Shown here: positions 8,614-17,594 of the stretch, piece by piece
Position numbering within the stretch: position 1 is the first letter of the stretch
Layout: each line of letters starts with the position of its first letter
Source: JBOGWP01 sp050693875
Lineage (GTDB): Bacteria; Actinomycetota; CADDZG01; JAHWKV01; JBOGWP01
DNA length: 38,542 bases
Reading direction: 5' to 3'
Assembly (NCBI GenBank): GCA_050693875.1
Contig: JBOGWP010000045.1
Span: 1-38,542, forward strand
Position numbers and translations under genes: made by a program
The notes under the pieces: generated by a model
What the model was told of the DNA's origin: nothing
The model's database searches: none
What the model saw: only the letters and a program-made list of their open reading frames with translations

Positions 8614-9261
8614 ATGTTCGAGCGGTTCACGGAGCAGGCCCGGCGCACCGTCGCGCTCGCTCAGGAAGAAGCGCGGCGCCTGGAGCACAACTACATCGGA
8701 ACGGAGCATCTCCTGCTCGGGCTGCTCGCCGAAGGGGAAGGCATCGCCGCGAAGTCGCTCGGGTCGCTCTCCATCTCCCTCGACGCCGTCCGAGCCGAAG
8801 TGGAAGAGATCATCGGCATCGGCCCGGGCTCACCTCGCCACATGCCCTTCACGCCACGGGCGAAGAAGATCCTGGAGCTGTCGCTGCGAGAGGCGATCCA
8901 GCTCGGGCAGAGGCACATCGGCACGGAGCACATCCTGCTCGGGCTGATCCGGGAGGGTGAGGGCGTGGCCGCCCAGGTGCTGCACCGACGGGCGGGAGGG
9001 CTCCACCGCGTCCATCAGGAGGTGTTCACGGTGCTCAGCCACCCCGTCCCGCTGGAGAGGCCTCCATCCGCGCAGCCACCCGCCCCGCTCAGCGATATCG
9101 GCGAGCCCATGTCGCCCGTCGAGCAGCGCCTCACGGATATCGAGCTCGCCGTCCAGCCGCTCCCCGACCTCCTCGCCGGGATCGCGCGCAGCCTCGATGG
9201 CCTCGTCGCCCGGGTCGAAGCTCTCGAACGAAGGCTGGGCAGCGGCGAGCGATCGTCGTAG
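8614..9261 (+). CDS. Stand-alone double Clp N-domain protein
   Basis: The 215-residue product contains two Clp N-terminal repeats (about residues 1-70 and 78-145), each with the hallmark HNYIGTEHLLLGLL or RHIGTEHILLGLIREGEG, as in ClpC and ClpA. No AAA+ ATPase module follows. In its place there is a Pro-rich linker and a C-terminal helix (about 170-210: LPDLLAGIARSLDGLVARVE). In ClpC this domain binds substrates and adaptors, so a free version may act as an adaptor, decoy or regulator of Clp proteolysis. A second, related copy follows directly. The shared C-terminal helix could mediate dimerisation or membrane attachment. Confidence 0.85.
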   Translation: MFERFTEQARRTVALAQEEARRLEHNYIGTEHLLLGLLAEGEGIAAKSLGSLSISLDAVRAEVEEIIGIGPGSPRHMPFTPRAKKILELSLREAIQLGQRHIGTEHILLGLIREGEGVAAQVLHRRAGGLHRVHQEVFTVLSHPVPLERPPSAQPPAPLSDIGEPMSPVEQRLTDIELAVQPLPDLLAGIARSLDGLVARVEALERRLGSGERSS

Positions 9262-9263
9262 AG

Positions 9264-9910
9264 ATGTTCGAGCGCTCCGAGCCCGGCGGGCGCTGGTGTA
9301 CGCGCAGGAGGAAGCCCGCCTCCTTGATCACAACTACATCGGCACGGAGCACGTCCTGCTCGGGCTGATCCGCGACGGCGAAGCGGTCGGCGCGAAAGTT
9401 CTCGAGGCCCTGGATATCTCCCTCGACGCCGTCCGGACCGAAGTTCTGAGAATCGTCGGTAGGAGCTCGGCAGCGCCATGGGGGCTCATCCCTTTCACTC
9501 CCGCCGCCAAGAGTGCCCTCGAGTTCTCCTTGCGCGAGGCGCTCCAGCTCGGCCACAACTACATCGGCACCGAGCACATGCTGCTCGGGCTCATCCGCGA
9601 GGGCGAGGGCGTCGGCGCCGAGGTTCTGCATCGTCTCGGAGCCGACCTCGACGGCGCGCGTCAGCAGGTCATCCAGCTCCTCTCCGGCTACGGCTCGTCA
9701 GAAAGGGCGCCCGGCAGCGAAGCCGCAGACAGCTCCGCCCCCTTCCCGGATCCGCTCGATCTGCGCCTGTCGGCGATCGAGCAGGTACTCCGGCCTCTCC
9801 CCGAGCTCCTCGCCGGCATCGCGCGCAGCCTCGATGCCCTCGCGGCCGGGGTCGAGGCCGTGGAGCGCAGGATGGGCGGCGAAGCCGAGGAAACCCGCTC
9901 TGCGAGCTGA
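9264..9910 (+). CDS. Second stand-alone Clp N-domain protein, frameshifted at the N-terminus
   Basis: From about 9276 the frame encodes LVYAQEEARLLDHNYIGTEH, a second repeat with GHNYIGTEHMLLGLI, and the same C-terminal helix as its upstream neighbour (LPELLAGIARSLDALAAGVE). The natural start ATG (9264, MFER) is in a different frame, and relative to the first copy a few bases are missing between MFER and RRAL. The copy is therefore either frameshifted or begins at the in-frame GTG at 9296, which would remove most of the first helix. The two genes are clearly a tandem duplication. Codon use is normal, so a recent mutation or sequencing error is as likely as decay. Confidence 0.7.
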
Positions 9911-10031
9911 GGCGGCCCCCCGGCTAGACCGCCGACAGGGCCTCCTAGCCCCGGCCAGCCGGTACCATGACGAAGCGGTTCCGCACGGCTACGCGCCCAC
10001 CTCGGCTGGGCCCGACGGAATAGGAAAGCCA

Positions 10032-10808
10032 TTGGATCGACGCGAGGTCAAGGGGCTGAACGCACTGCGACACGGGATCTCGCGGCGCCTGCGCACCTAC
10101 CGGGTCGGCACGGAGCCGGTCGACATCTGGAAGCTGGCCAGCCCGCTTCGCTACGACGTGGTCGTGCGCGCCGAGTACATCTCGTTCCTGCGCGAGCACC
10201 TCGACCTGTTCGAGTCCGACCTCGACGCCTACCTGCTTGCGTCCGAGGCCCTCCCCTACTTCATCTGGTTTCGCGACGTCGCCTCTCGCTTCCAGCGGGG
10301 CTACGACCGCAACGACGAGGCGAGCCTCCGAGCAGCCTTCGCCGAGCGGGTTCACCGGACGACCGAGCTGTTCCGGCGCTTCCAGGCCGAGGGGTTCAAC
10401 CCCCGGTACCCCGTCGACCTCCGGGCCGGAACACCCGGAGCTGCGACGCTCACCGGCAAGCGGCTGGCCGATCGACTGTACCCCGGCGACGGTTGCCATC
10501 GGCTGGCCCTCGTGCTCTCCACCGGGCAGTCGCTGCTGCCCCCGGAGTGGTACCGGATCCGGAACGATCCGCTGGACACGCCCCTCGACAACACGCACCT
10601 GCTCGTGCGTGCCCTCGAGCTCTCTCGGGAGCAGTACAGCGAGTTCATCTCCCGCGGGTATGCGGACAAGGTCTTCGCGGACCCCGGGCAGCTGGCCGCG
10701 CACGTGGCCCGGACGGATCCTTCCCGAGCCGCCGAGGTCGAGCAGGTGCTCGCACTCGATGCCTCGATTTGGGATGCGGCGCCCGAGCGAGGCGGGAGGG
10801 CGCCATGA
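10032..10808 (+). CDS. Hypothetical protein with a DGxHRLA motif
   Basis: The product has 258 residues if translation starts at the TTG at 10032, which has a purine-rich stretch (GGAAAG) just upstream; no ATG or GTG suits the frame better. I do not recognise a named family. The segment LYPGDGCHRLALVLSTGQ (about residues 150-167) resembles the D-G-x-H-R-L-A signature of ParB/sulfiredoxin-like folds. The rest is helical and rich in aromatic and acidic residues (FLREHLDLFESDLDAYLL). The stop overlaps the ATG of the downstream lipoprotein (ATGA), so the two are coupled and probably act in the same pathway. Confidence 0.7.
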   Translation: MDRREVKGLNALRHGISRRLRTYRVGTEPVDIWKLASPLRYDVVVRAEYISFLREHLDLFESDLDAYLLASEALPYFIWFRDVASRFQRGYDRNDEASLRAAFAERVHRTTELFRRFQAEGFNPRYPVDLRAGTPGAATLTGKRLADRLYPGDGCHRLALVLSTGQSLLPPEWYRIRNDPLDTPLDNTHLLVRALELSREQYSEFISRGYADKVFADPGQLAAHVARTDPSRAAEVEQVLALDASIWDAAPERGGRAP

Positions 10809-12259
10809 CGTGCTCCCGACGCCTGATTGCTGCGCTAGCCGGCCTCGCTCTGGCAGCCGCGGCGTGCACGGGCAGCGGCGGCGGGGGGAAGAAGACGGCC
10901 TCTCCCTCCGCCCTCGCAGCCGGTCCGCTGTATCGGGGGGAGACGATCGATGGAACTCCGCACCCCCTCGGCATGAAGTGGGAGTGGCCGCGCAGCGACG
11001 AGCTCGCCCCCTATCTCCGCCGGCTCTCGGGGGGCGCCAGCTTCTACGAGATGGAATGGTGCGACGTCGAGCCCTCACGCGGACAGCGTGAGTGGGGGAC
11101 GGTCGACCAGGTCGCCGACGCGGCACACCGGCTGGGCTATGCCCTGCATCTCAAGATCCGAACGGGCTCCTGTTGGGTGAACGCCGATCGGGGCGGCCAC
11201 GAGCGAGGGCGCAAGGCGGCGTCGGCCATGCCCGACAGCCTCGGTACCTACGAGGAGTTCGTGCGAGCTGTGGTCGAGCGCTACGCGCCGAAGGACGTGC
11301 ACACCTACGCGATCGAGAACGAGGTGAACGGGGAGTCGTTCTGGAACGGAAGCGCCGACGAGTACGAGCGCCTCGTCCGGGCCGCCGCGGCAGCGATCCA
11401 CAAAGCCGACCCGCAGGCGCGGGTCTTCGATGCCGGCATCTCGAGCACGGGCCACGGGAGCGGCGTTGTCGCCAGGCTGAACGAGGGGTCCCCAGATGCC
11501 GCGCTCGCAGCCTATCGCCGCTACTACGGGCAACGCGGGAACCGGCGCCGCGACTTTCCCGAGGCAACCGATGCCGAGTCGCTGCGCGCCGCGCTCGCGA
11601 CCGAGCAAGCCCGGCGCAACCTCTCGTTCCTGGCCACGACCGAGAAGCTGCTCGCCGACGGCGTGGTCGACGGCAGGCAGGTCCACTTCTACGAGCCCGC
11701 CGCGGCGCTCCCCGACCTGATCGCCTATCTACAGGCGACCACTCCCAAGCACGTGCCGATCGAGGCCTGGGAGGTCGGAATGTTCTGGACCGGCGGTGCT
11801 CCCGACGACCAGGTCCAGGCCGCAGACACGGTGAAGAAGGTCTCGCTGCTCCTCGGTGCGGGCGTCACCCGCGTCATCTGGCTACCGCTTTCGGCGAGCC
11901 CCGGCGGCCGCCGCAATTCCGAGATCCGATTCGGGCTGCTCGACCCCAAGGGGGCCGTCCGTCCGGCGGGCGAGGCCTTCGAGGCGCTGGCCACCGCGGC
12001 TTCCGGCGGAGCCGGATGGCGCGAGGTCGCGGGCGCGGGGGTGGAGGGGATCGCCATCGGCCGCACCGACGCCAGCACGCTCGTGCTGTGGAGCGAGTCG
12101 CCGCGCGTCCTCCGTCACCCACCTCCAGCCGGCGCGCGGGCGACGGTCGCAGGGGGAGGCGACCTGCGCTGGGAACAGTCCGGATTGACCATCGGCCCCC
12201 AGCCCGTGATCCTGCAGGTCTCGACCGGGCTCGACGCGGCCCTCCGGCTCCTCGCCTAG
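10805..12259 (+). CDS. Lipoprotein of glycoside-hydrolase (beta/alpha-barrel) type
   Basis: The 484-residue product has a lipoprotein signal (hydrophobic segment ending LAAAAC, Cys21) and a Gly/Ser/Lys linker, so it should be anchored outside the cell. The body looks like a clan-A TIM barrel (GH39/GH5-like). YAIENEVNG (Glu173) fits the acid/base Asn-Glu position at the end of strand 4, and PIEAWEVGMFW (Glu320 or Glu323) could supply the nucleophile. A small C-terminal beta domain follows (LVLWSESPRVL onward). It may trim or remodel the exported polysaccharide. It is translationally coupled to the hypothetical protein upstream, and a sulfotransferase starts 9 bp downstream. The family number is a guess. 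Confidence 0.75.
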   Translation: MTCSRRLIAALAGLALAAAACTGSGGGGKKTASPSALAAGPLYRGETIDGTPHPLGMKWEWPRSDELAPYLRRLSGGASFYEMEWCDVEPSRGQREWGTVDQVADAAHRLGYALHLKIRTGSCWVNADRGGHERGRKAASAMPDSLGTYEEFVRAVVERYAPKDVHTYAIENEVNGESFWNGSADEYERLVRAAAAAIHKADPQARVFDAGISSTGHGSGVVARLNEGSPDAALAAYRRYYGQRGNRRRDFPEATDAESLRAALATEQARRNLSFLATTEKLLADGVVDGRQVHFYEPAAALPDLIAYLQATTPKHVPIEAWEVGMFWTGGAPDDQVQAADTVKKVSLLLGAGVTRVIWLPLSASPGGRRNSEIRFGLLDPKGAVRPAGEAFEALATAASGGAGWREVAGAGVEGIAIGRTDASTLVLWSESPRVLRHPPPAGARATVAGGGDLRWEQSGLTIGPQPVILQVSTGLDAALRLLA

Positions 12260-12268
12260 GCCTGGGCG

Positions 12269-13219
12269 ATGAGCTCGAGGCTCTCACGCAGCTACCTCCG
12301 GGCCCTCCGTCACTGGCGATGGGGCCGCTCCCACGGCTTCGGCCGCCTGATCGAGGAGGACGAGCTCAACCCGGCGACCCGCGTCGGCCGGGCGGTGCGG
12401 AAGTGGTGGTGGCGCCGCGGCCATCCCATCGAACCGGGGAGCGCCATGCCCGTTTGGCTGGTCGGGGTCCAACGGTCGGGCACCAACATGATCGTTCGGG
12501 GCTTCGAGGCCTCACCGGAGTTCGAGGTCCACAACGAGAACGACCGTCGGGCGTTCGATGGGTTCCGCCTGCGGTCCGACGAGGTCGTCGCGGCGATCCT
12601 GCGGTCGAGCCGCCATCGCTTCGTGCTGTTCAAGCCGCTGTGCGACTCGCATCGCGTCGACCACCTGCTCGACGAGCTTCCCGTCGCAACACCGGGGAGG
12701 GCGCTCTGGGCGTACCGCGGCGTGGACGGGCGGGTGCGTTCTGCGCTCGCCAAGTTCGGGGACACGAACCTTCGGGTGCTGGCAGACATCGCCGCCGGTC
12801 GAGGGGTGGACCGATGGCAGGCGCAGCGGCTCTCTTCACAGAGCCTCGACCTCGTGCGGAGCTTCGACTACCGCGACCTGACGCCCGCCTCCGGCGCAGC
12901 CCTCTTCTGGTACCTGCGCAACGCCCTCTACTTCGAGCTCGGGCTCGACCGCCGGGCCGACGTGATGCTGATCTCGTACGACGCCGTCGTGGCCGATCCC
13001 GACCCGTCGATGCGGGCCGCGTGCGGGCTGCTCGGCCTCCCCTTCCATCCACGCCTGATCGCGCACATCGAGCCGCGCAGCCCCAGGCAGGCGCCCCTCG
13101 AGCTGGACACGGGGATCCGCTCCCTCTGCGACGAGCTGCAAGCCCGCCTCGACGCCGAGGCACAGGCACAGCGGGCTCGCCTGCTCGAGGGCAAAGCCGG
13201 GGAGCCCAGGACGGCCTGA
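12269..13219 (+). CDS. Sulfotransferase family protein, divergent
   Basis: The product has 316 residues. About 60 basic, Trp-rich residues (SHGFGRLIEEDEL, VRKWWWRRGHP) precede the phosphosulfate loop WLVGVQRSGTNMIVRGF. The 3'-phosphate region is degenerate: ALWAYRGVDGRVRSAL replaces the usual V-x-R-D-G-R-x-V. The later motif LISYDAVVADP is present. It is the most divergent of the set; sulfotransferase activity is likely but less certain than for its neighbours. The basic N-terminal part may associate with membrane lipid or polyanionic glycan. Confidence 0.78.
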   Translation: MSSRLSRSYLRALRHWRWGRSHGFGRLIEEDELNPATRVGRAVRKWWWRRGHPIEPGSAMPVWLVGVQRSGTNMIVRGFEASPEFEVHNENDRRAFDGFRLRSDEVVAAILRSSRHRFVLFKPLCDSHRVDHLLDELPVATPGRALWAYRGVDGRVRSALAKFGDTNLRVLADIAAGRGVDRWQAQRLSSQSLDLVRSFDYRDLTPASGAALFWYLRNALYFELGLDRRADVMLISYDAVVADPDPSMRAACGLLGLPFHPRLIAHIEPRSPRQAPLELDTGIRSLCDELQARLDAEAQAQRARLLEGKAGEPRTA

Positions 13220-13265
13220 CCGATCGGGATCTTCGAGGGACGGATCGCCTCCGCCGCCCCGCGCG

Positions 13266-14315
13266 CTATCCGACCGACTCGCGGGACTCCGGCACCGCGT
13301 CGAGCCGCTTCCGGTTGCTCGAGCGCACCGGTGCCAGCGTCTCGCTCTCCCCCGAGCCCGGCACACCTGCCCGAGGCGCCCCGGCCGGGCTGCGCCGGGT
13401 GGCTGCCTCGAGGAGGACCACCACAAAGACCGCCGCGAACAGGGCTGCGCCCACTCCCGCGCCCACGTATCGAATGAGGTCGGGAACCCGCGAGGTGGCC
13501 CCAGTCGAGCTCACCGAGATCAGCGACTCGGGGTTCGCGGCGTCGTACTGCGCCTTGGCCGACTCGTACTGCGACCGCAGGGAGTTGTAGCGGCTCACCG
13601 CCTGGCTTCTCTGATCGGCGAGGCCCTGATGCGCCTGTACCTTCGGCGCGAGCTCGCGCAGCTGGGCCTCCAGCTCGATGGCGGCGGACTCGTACCTGAC
13701 CGAGGCATTCAGGTCGTCCCGGGCGTCGGCCTCGAGCTGCTGCTGCTGGAGCTGTGCCAGCTGCTGTGCCTTCAGCCGGTATTCCTGGTCGGGGAGGAGC
13801 AGACCCGTATCGGCCGTGAACTTCGCGATCGCCGCGTCGGCTGCATCGACCTGCTTCTTGGCCTCGTCGGCAGCCCGCTGCGTCTGGGCGACCTGGGGAG
13901 CGAACAGGGCCCGGATCGTCTCGGTCGCGACCGACATGGCAACCAACCCCGCCTTGTCGCGCAGGGAGGTCTCGAAGCGCACGTCGATCACGGCCGACTC
14001 GCCGATCGACTCCGCATGGATGCCGGAAGCGATCTCATCCGACGGAACGCCGGTCTCCTTGGCGACCTTGTCGACGATCGGAGACGAGGTGGTGGCTGCG
14101 ATGAAGTTCGCAACGAAGGCCCGGATCCCGAACGACCCGCCATATTGCGAGTTCGAACCCCCAACGAGGGAGGTGGCCGCGACCGTCGCGGTGGCCACGA
14201 AGCGTGTCGGCCGTGTCTGGATCCTCCAGAACACCGCGGCCCCCACGATCAGCGGCAGCACCACGAGAATCAACAGGCGCCGCCGAACGATGAAGAGGTA
14301 ATCGCTGATCTCCAT
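13266..14315 (-). CDS. Wzz-like polysaccharide chain-length determinant
   Basis: The 349-residue product has the Wzz/PCP topology: a short N-terminal cytoplasmic segment, a transmembrane helix (about 14-31, LLILVVLPLIVGAAVFW), a large extracytoplasmic domain with Gln/Ala-rich coiled coil (about 130-265) and a second helix (about 285-305). No tyrosine-kinase domain is attached, so a separate kinase, if any, lies elsewhere. It would set glycan chain length together with the polymerase encoded just upstream. AGGGAG six bases before the ATG is a good ribosome-binding site. Confidence 0.88.
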   Translation of the reverse strand: MEISDYLFIVRRRLLILVVLPLIVGAAVFWRIQTRPTRFVATATVAATSLVGGSNSQYGGSFGIRAFVANFIAATTSSPIVDKVAKETGVPSDEIASGIHAESIGESAVIDVRFETSLRDKAGLVAMSVATETIRALFAPQVAQTQRAADEAKKQVDAADAAIAKFTADTGLLLPDQEYRLKAQQLAQLQQQQLEADARDDLNASVRYESAAIELEAQLRELAPKVQAHQGLADQRSQAVSRYNSLRSQYESAKAQYDAANPESLISVSSTGATSRVPDLIRYVGAGVGAALFAAVFVVVLLEAATRRSPAGAPRAGVPGSGESETLAPVRSSNRKRLDAVPESRESVG

Positions 14316-14342
14316 GTCGCGCTCCCTACAAGAAGAGGACGA

Positions 14343-14361
14343 CCCCGCCGTTCAGGCGGGG
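14343..14361. other. Perfect 7-bp GC stem-loop between polymerase and wzz-like genes
   Basis: CCCCGCC and GGCGGGG flank a 5-base loop, within the 99-bp gap between the O-antigen ligase-like gene and the wzz-like gene. No T-run follows on the minus strand, so it is not a classical terminator. It could be a processing site, an attenuator or a weak terminator that lowers wzz expression relative to the polymerase. Confidence 0.45.
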
Positions 14362-14414
14362 GCACCGCGCAGGCGTCGCACCGATGATAGCCATCCGGCA
14401 CGACGACCCGTTTC

Positions 14415-15872
14415 TCAAACCGACGAGGCAACCTCCAATCGTTCGCGCTGTTGGTGCGTCCGCCGCGCGACCACGGCCGAGGCCGCCGCTGCAAACGCGA
14501 GGAAGTACCACAGGATCACGACGTTCGAGATGACGTTCGCCACCAGACTCACCGCGGCGAAGGCAACCGCGCATCCGAAGAAGCCGACCGCCACCCCGCG
14601 GTCGAACGTCGCCGGATCGGTCACCTTGATCGCCCGGCGTCCCAACTGCAGAAACGCGCCGATCGCCGCGAGGTAGGCGACGAAGCCGATCAACCCCATC
14701 TCGACGTAGGCACGGATGAAGTCGTTGTGCGGCTGCTTGGCGTCGTCCGTGGAGAATTGCGTCTGGATGAGGCCGATCCCCGTCACGGGGTTGGTGTTGG
14801 CGAGCGGCAGCACCTCGGTCCAGTAGTTGATGCGCCAGAGAAGGCTGTTGCCGGCGTTGCGCTCGAAGGGGTCGCGGGTCTCGGTGAGCTCGGTAAAGCG
14901 CGTGCCGAGCTGCGGAATGAGCAGCAGGGCGCAGATGCCGGCCACGACGATCGAACCGATCAGACGCTTGCTCTGGAAGATCCCGACGACGACCAGCCCG
15001 ATGACCGTGGCGACGATAGCGCTGCGCGTGTAGGTCAGGGCAAGGAAGACACCGGAGGGTAGGAGCATCACCAGGAGGAGCCGGCGGTGGAGCCGCGGCA
15101 GATGAGGATAGATGGCGGCACCGAAGATGATCAGCAGCATCAGGTAGCGCCCGAAGGTGTTCGACTGACCGAAGGGCCCGGTGATGCGGATGTACTGCCC
15201 CTTGAGCTCCGACTGCGGGTTCCCCGTGACGAAGCCGAAGGCCGTGTACGCAAGAGGGAAGATCGCCGAGAGGAAGACGGCCACGAGCATCCGCCGCATC
15301 TCCCTCGATCGGAACATGAGCTGCTCCAGGACGGCGAACATCATCACGGCCGCCAGGATGCGGGTCCACTCGATCAGGCTCGGGAGGGGCCGGGCCGATC
15401 CAACGACCGAGAGCAGGGCGGCGACGAGGAAGATCGCAAGCGCGCGGCGAGCCGCGGAGGCCGGACCCATGGCGCCACGGCGGTGCTGGGCCGCGAGCCA
15501 GAGGGCCGCGGCGACGAGGAACAGGGCGCCAAGGAGGTTCGACGGATCGAGGAGCCGTCCTTCTGCGTTCGCCGCCGTGCTCCCGGCTCCCCCGAGACGA
15601 GCCAGGTCGAGGCTCGCTCGGGCGATCAAGAGGGTCAGCACGAAGCTGGAGAACCGCGTCAGCGCGAGGGCGGCTAGGCACGTGCCCGCGGCCGCGGCCA
15701 GCGGCAGCACGAAGAATGTCCTCGACCCCACCTCCGCCTGCAGCGCGGTGAACGTCGCCAGCCCCGTCGCCAACCCGACCGCCACGAAGGTGACGCCCTT
15801 TGTGACGAGCGGGCGTAGGGTGGGGCGCGCGAACACGTCAGCCATCCTGGCCATGATACGGCGCCAGCTCAT
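14415..15872 (-). CDS. O-antigen ligase / Wzy-type polymerase-like membrane protein
   Basis: The product has about 485 residues and roughly 11-12 hydrophobic segments. A large loop in the second half carries motifs typical of the O-antigen ligase/polymerase superfamily: RITGPFGQSNTFGRYL, ALTYTRSAIVA and GIGLIQTQF followed by PHNDFIRAYVEMGLIG (the H-N-D-F/Y signature). It should polymerise or ligate lipid-linked repeat units at the outer face of the membrane. In-frame ATGs occur at 15872, 15854 and 15845, and the start among them is uncertain. Together with the Wzz-like protein downstream and the flippase at 18473 it completes a Wzx/Wzy set. Confidence 0.88.
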   Translation of the reverse strand: MSWRRIMARMADVFARPTLRPLVTKGVTFVAVGLATGLATFTALQAEVGSRTFFVLPLAAAAGTCLAALALTRFSSFVLTLLIARASLDLARLGGAGSTAANAEGRLLDPSNLLGALFLVAAALWLAAQHRRGAMGPASAARRALAIFLVAALLSVVGSARPLPSLIEWTRILAAVMMFAVLEQLMFRSREMRRMLVAVFLSAIFPLAYTAFGFVTGNPQSELKGQYIRITGPFGQSNTFGRYLMLLIIFGAAIYPHLPRLHRRLLLVMLLPSGVFLALTYTRSAIVATVIGLVVVGIFQSKRLIGSIVVAGICALLLIPQLGTRFTELTETRDPFERNAGNSLLWRINYWTEVLPLANTNPVTGIGLIQTQFSTDDAKQPHNDFIRAYVEMGLIGFVAYLAAIGAFLQLGRRAIKVTDPATFDRGVAVGFFGCAVAFAAVSLVANVISNVVILWYFLAFAAAASAVVARRTHQQRERLEVASSV

Positions 15873-16053
15873 CCTGGCGTGCCCCGGGGGCTCCGTCAAA
15901 CGCACGATGCTTTCTACGTCGCACGGACCTTGCCCCGGCCCGGGGAAACCGCGAGGATCTCTGAGAATGTCCGGATTCCTTTCGGATGCTGCGCACCGGC
16001 GTATGAGCGGGCGGCAGTCTCTGCACAGGGCGTCGCTATGCAAGGGGGCAAGG

Positions 16054-17442
16054 ATGGCTCGACGTTTGGGGGCTCTGTTCGCAGGGGTCCTGCTGGCACT
16101 CACCACCGTCTTCGCGGCCTACGCCGGCCATGGATCCACCTACCGTGTAAGCGAGGGCCCCGGCGGGGTGGACCCCGACGACGACAGCTCTCGCGTCGTC
16201 ATCGCTCGGGACGGCAACTTCATCGTCTACCACTCCCGGGCGAACAACCTCGTGGCCGGCGACCAGCACGGGGCCGGAACGGACGTCTTCGCCACCGACA
16301 TCACCAACCCGGCGTCGCCCGTCACCGTCTTCGTGAGCAAGGACAACAACGGCACCAACAACCCCGACGGCGACTCGACCTTCCCGGCGGTGAGCAACGA
16401 CGTGTCGGGGACCCGCTATGTCGTCTTCCAGTCGGTCGCAACGAACCTCTTGGTGGGCCAGACCACCGCCGGGGGAAACATCCTCCGGCGCAACCTGACC
16501 ACCGGCGCGACCGAGCTGGTCAGCTCGAAGGCAGACGGCAACGACGGCCCCGGCAACAACACCCGGCCGACGGTCAGCTGCGACGGCAGGTACGTGGCCT
16601 TCAACTCGACCGGCAAGCTGGTGCCGGAGGACACCGACACCAACACCGACGTCTACCTGCGCGACATGAGCCTGGCGCCCGGAACCGCAGGGTGGATGAC
16701 GCGCATCAGCCAGACCATCGCCGGCGGGACCAACGAGGACTCCATCCGGGCGATCATCGACTGCTCGGGCGACCACATCGTGTTCGCCTCCGGCGCAGCG
16801 CTGATCCCCGCAGACGTGAACGCACAGGACGACATCTACCGCTGGACCCGCGGGGTCGGGGTCGAGCTCGCGAGCCTGAAGGACGACGAGGGCCAGTTCA
16901 ACAAGAGCAGCCAGCGGCCCTGGATCAGCCCCGAGGGCAACTGGGTGGTCTTCCAGACCGCGGCGACGAACGTTCCGGGCGACACCAACGGGAACCACGA
17001 CATCTACCTGCGAAACATGACCGCCGGGACCACCACGCTGGTGAGCCTGAAGGCCGACGGCACCCAGCCCGGCGGGGCGAACACGCGCGGAGTGGTCAGC
17101 GACAACGGGCGCTACGTGGCCTGGGCGGCGAACTCCCCTCTGGTGAATACCGACAAGAACGGGCGCCGCGACGTCTACGTCCGGGACATGACCCTTCTCC
17201 CCTCGACCGGGATCGTCCGGGTCAGCGAGCGGACGGATCACACCGAGGGGGCCTGCCCGGCGACGGCGGCCGCCTCGACCGGCGGCTACACCACGGCGGC
17301 CCGGGCCGGCACCACGAACATCAGCACCCGGCCGACCATCAGCGCCGACGGCATGCGGATCGGATACACCTCGAGCTTCTGCACGCTCGACCCGGACGAC
17401 GGCACTCCGGTCGACGACATCTACCTGACGGTCAGGACCTGA
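16054..17442 (+). CDS. Secreted seven-repeat beta-propeller (PD40/TolB-like) protein
   Basis: The 462-residue product starts with a clear signal peptide (MARRLGALFAGVLLALTTVF, cleaved near AYAGHG). It then contains about seven repeats of roughly 55-60 residues with the pattern RPxVSxDGRYVxFxS...N-x-D-x-x-Y-x-R-D-M, for example VSCDGRYVAFNSTGKLV and ISPEGNWVVFQTAATNV. Seven PD40-like units suggest a closed seven-bladed propeller. Asp/Asn-rich turns (DTDTNTDVYLRD, DTNGNHDIYLRN) may bind calcium. It could bind or organise the exported glycan; no catalytic residues are evident. It diverges from the polymerase-like gene, and AAGG upstream of the ATG at 16054 is a modest ribosome-binding site. Confidence 0.82.
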   Translation: MARRLGALFAGVLLALTTVFAAYAGHGSTYRVSEGPGGVDPDDDSSRVVIARDGNFIVYHSRANNLVAGDQHGAGTDVFATDITNPASPVTVFVSKDNNGTNNPDGDSTFPAVSNDVSGTRYVVFQSVATNLLVGQTTAGGNILRRNLTTGATELVSSKADGNDGPGNNTRPTVSCDGRYVAFNSTGKLVPEDTDTNTDVYLRDMSLAPGTAGWMTRISQTIAGGTNEDSIRAIIDCSGDHIVFASGAALIPADVNAQDDIYRWTRGVGVELASLKDDEGQFNKSSQRPWISPEGNWVVFQTAATNVPGDTNGNHDIYLRNMTAGTTTLVSLKADGTQPGGANTRGVVSDNGRYVAWAANSPLVNTDKNGRRDVYVRDMTLLPSTGIVRVSERTDHTEGACPATAAASTGGYTTAARAGTTNISTRPTISADGMRIGYTSSFCTLDPDDGTPVDDIYLTVRT

Positions 17443-17594
17443 GCGGCGTCCCGCGAACTCCGTAGGGAAGTTCGTCCCGCGGCAGGAGGGCGCGGAGCCC
17501 TCGGGCGGCTACCGTGGCTACACTCGGCAGGGCCCTCTGGCCCGATCTGAAACGGACGCGGGTGGCGTCCGGCCTCGGCGGCGACAGGAGCACG

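Noticed and set aside
13220..13590. Plus-strand open frame running through the wzz-like gene
   Set aside because: The minus-strand Wzz-like protein has clear topology and a good ribosome-binding site; the plus frame has no motif.
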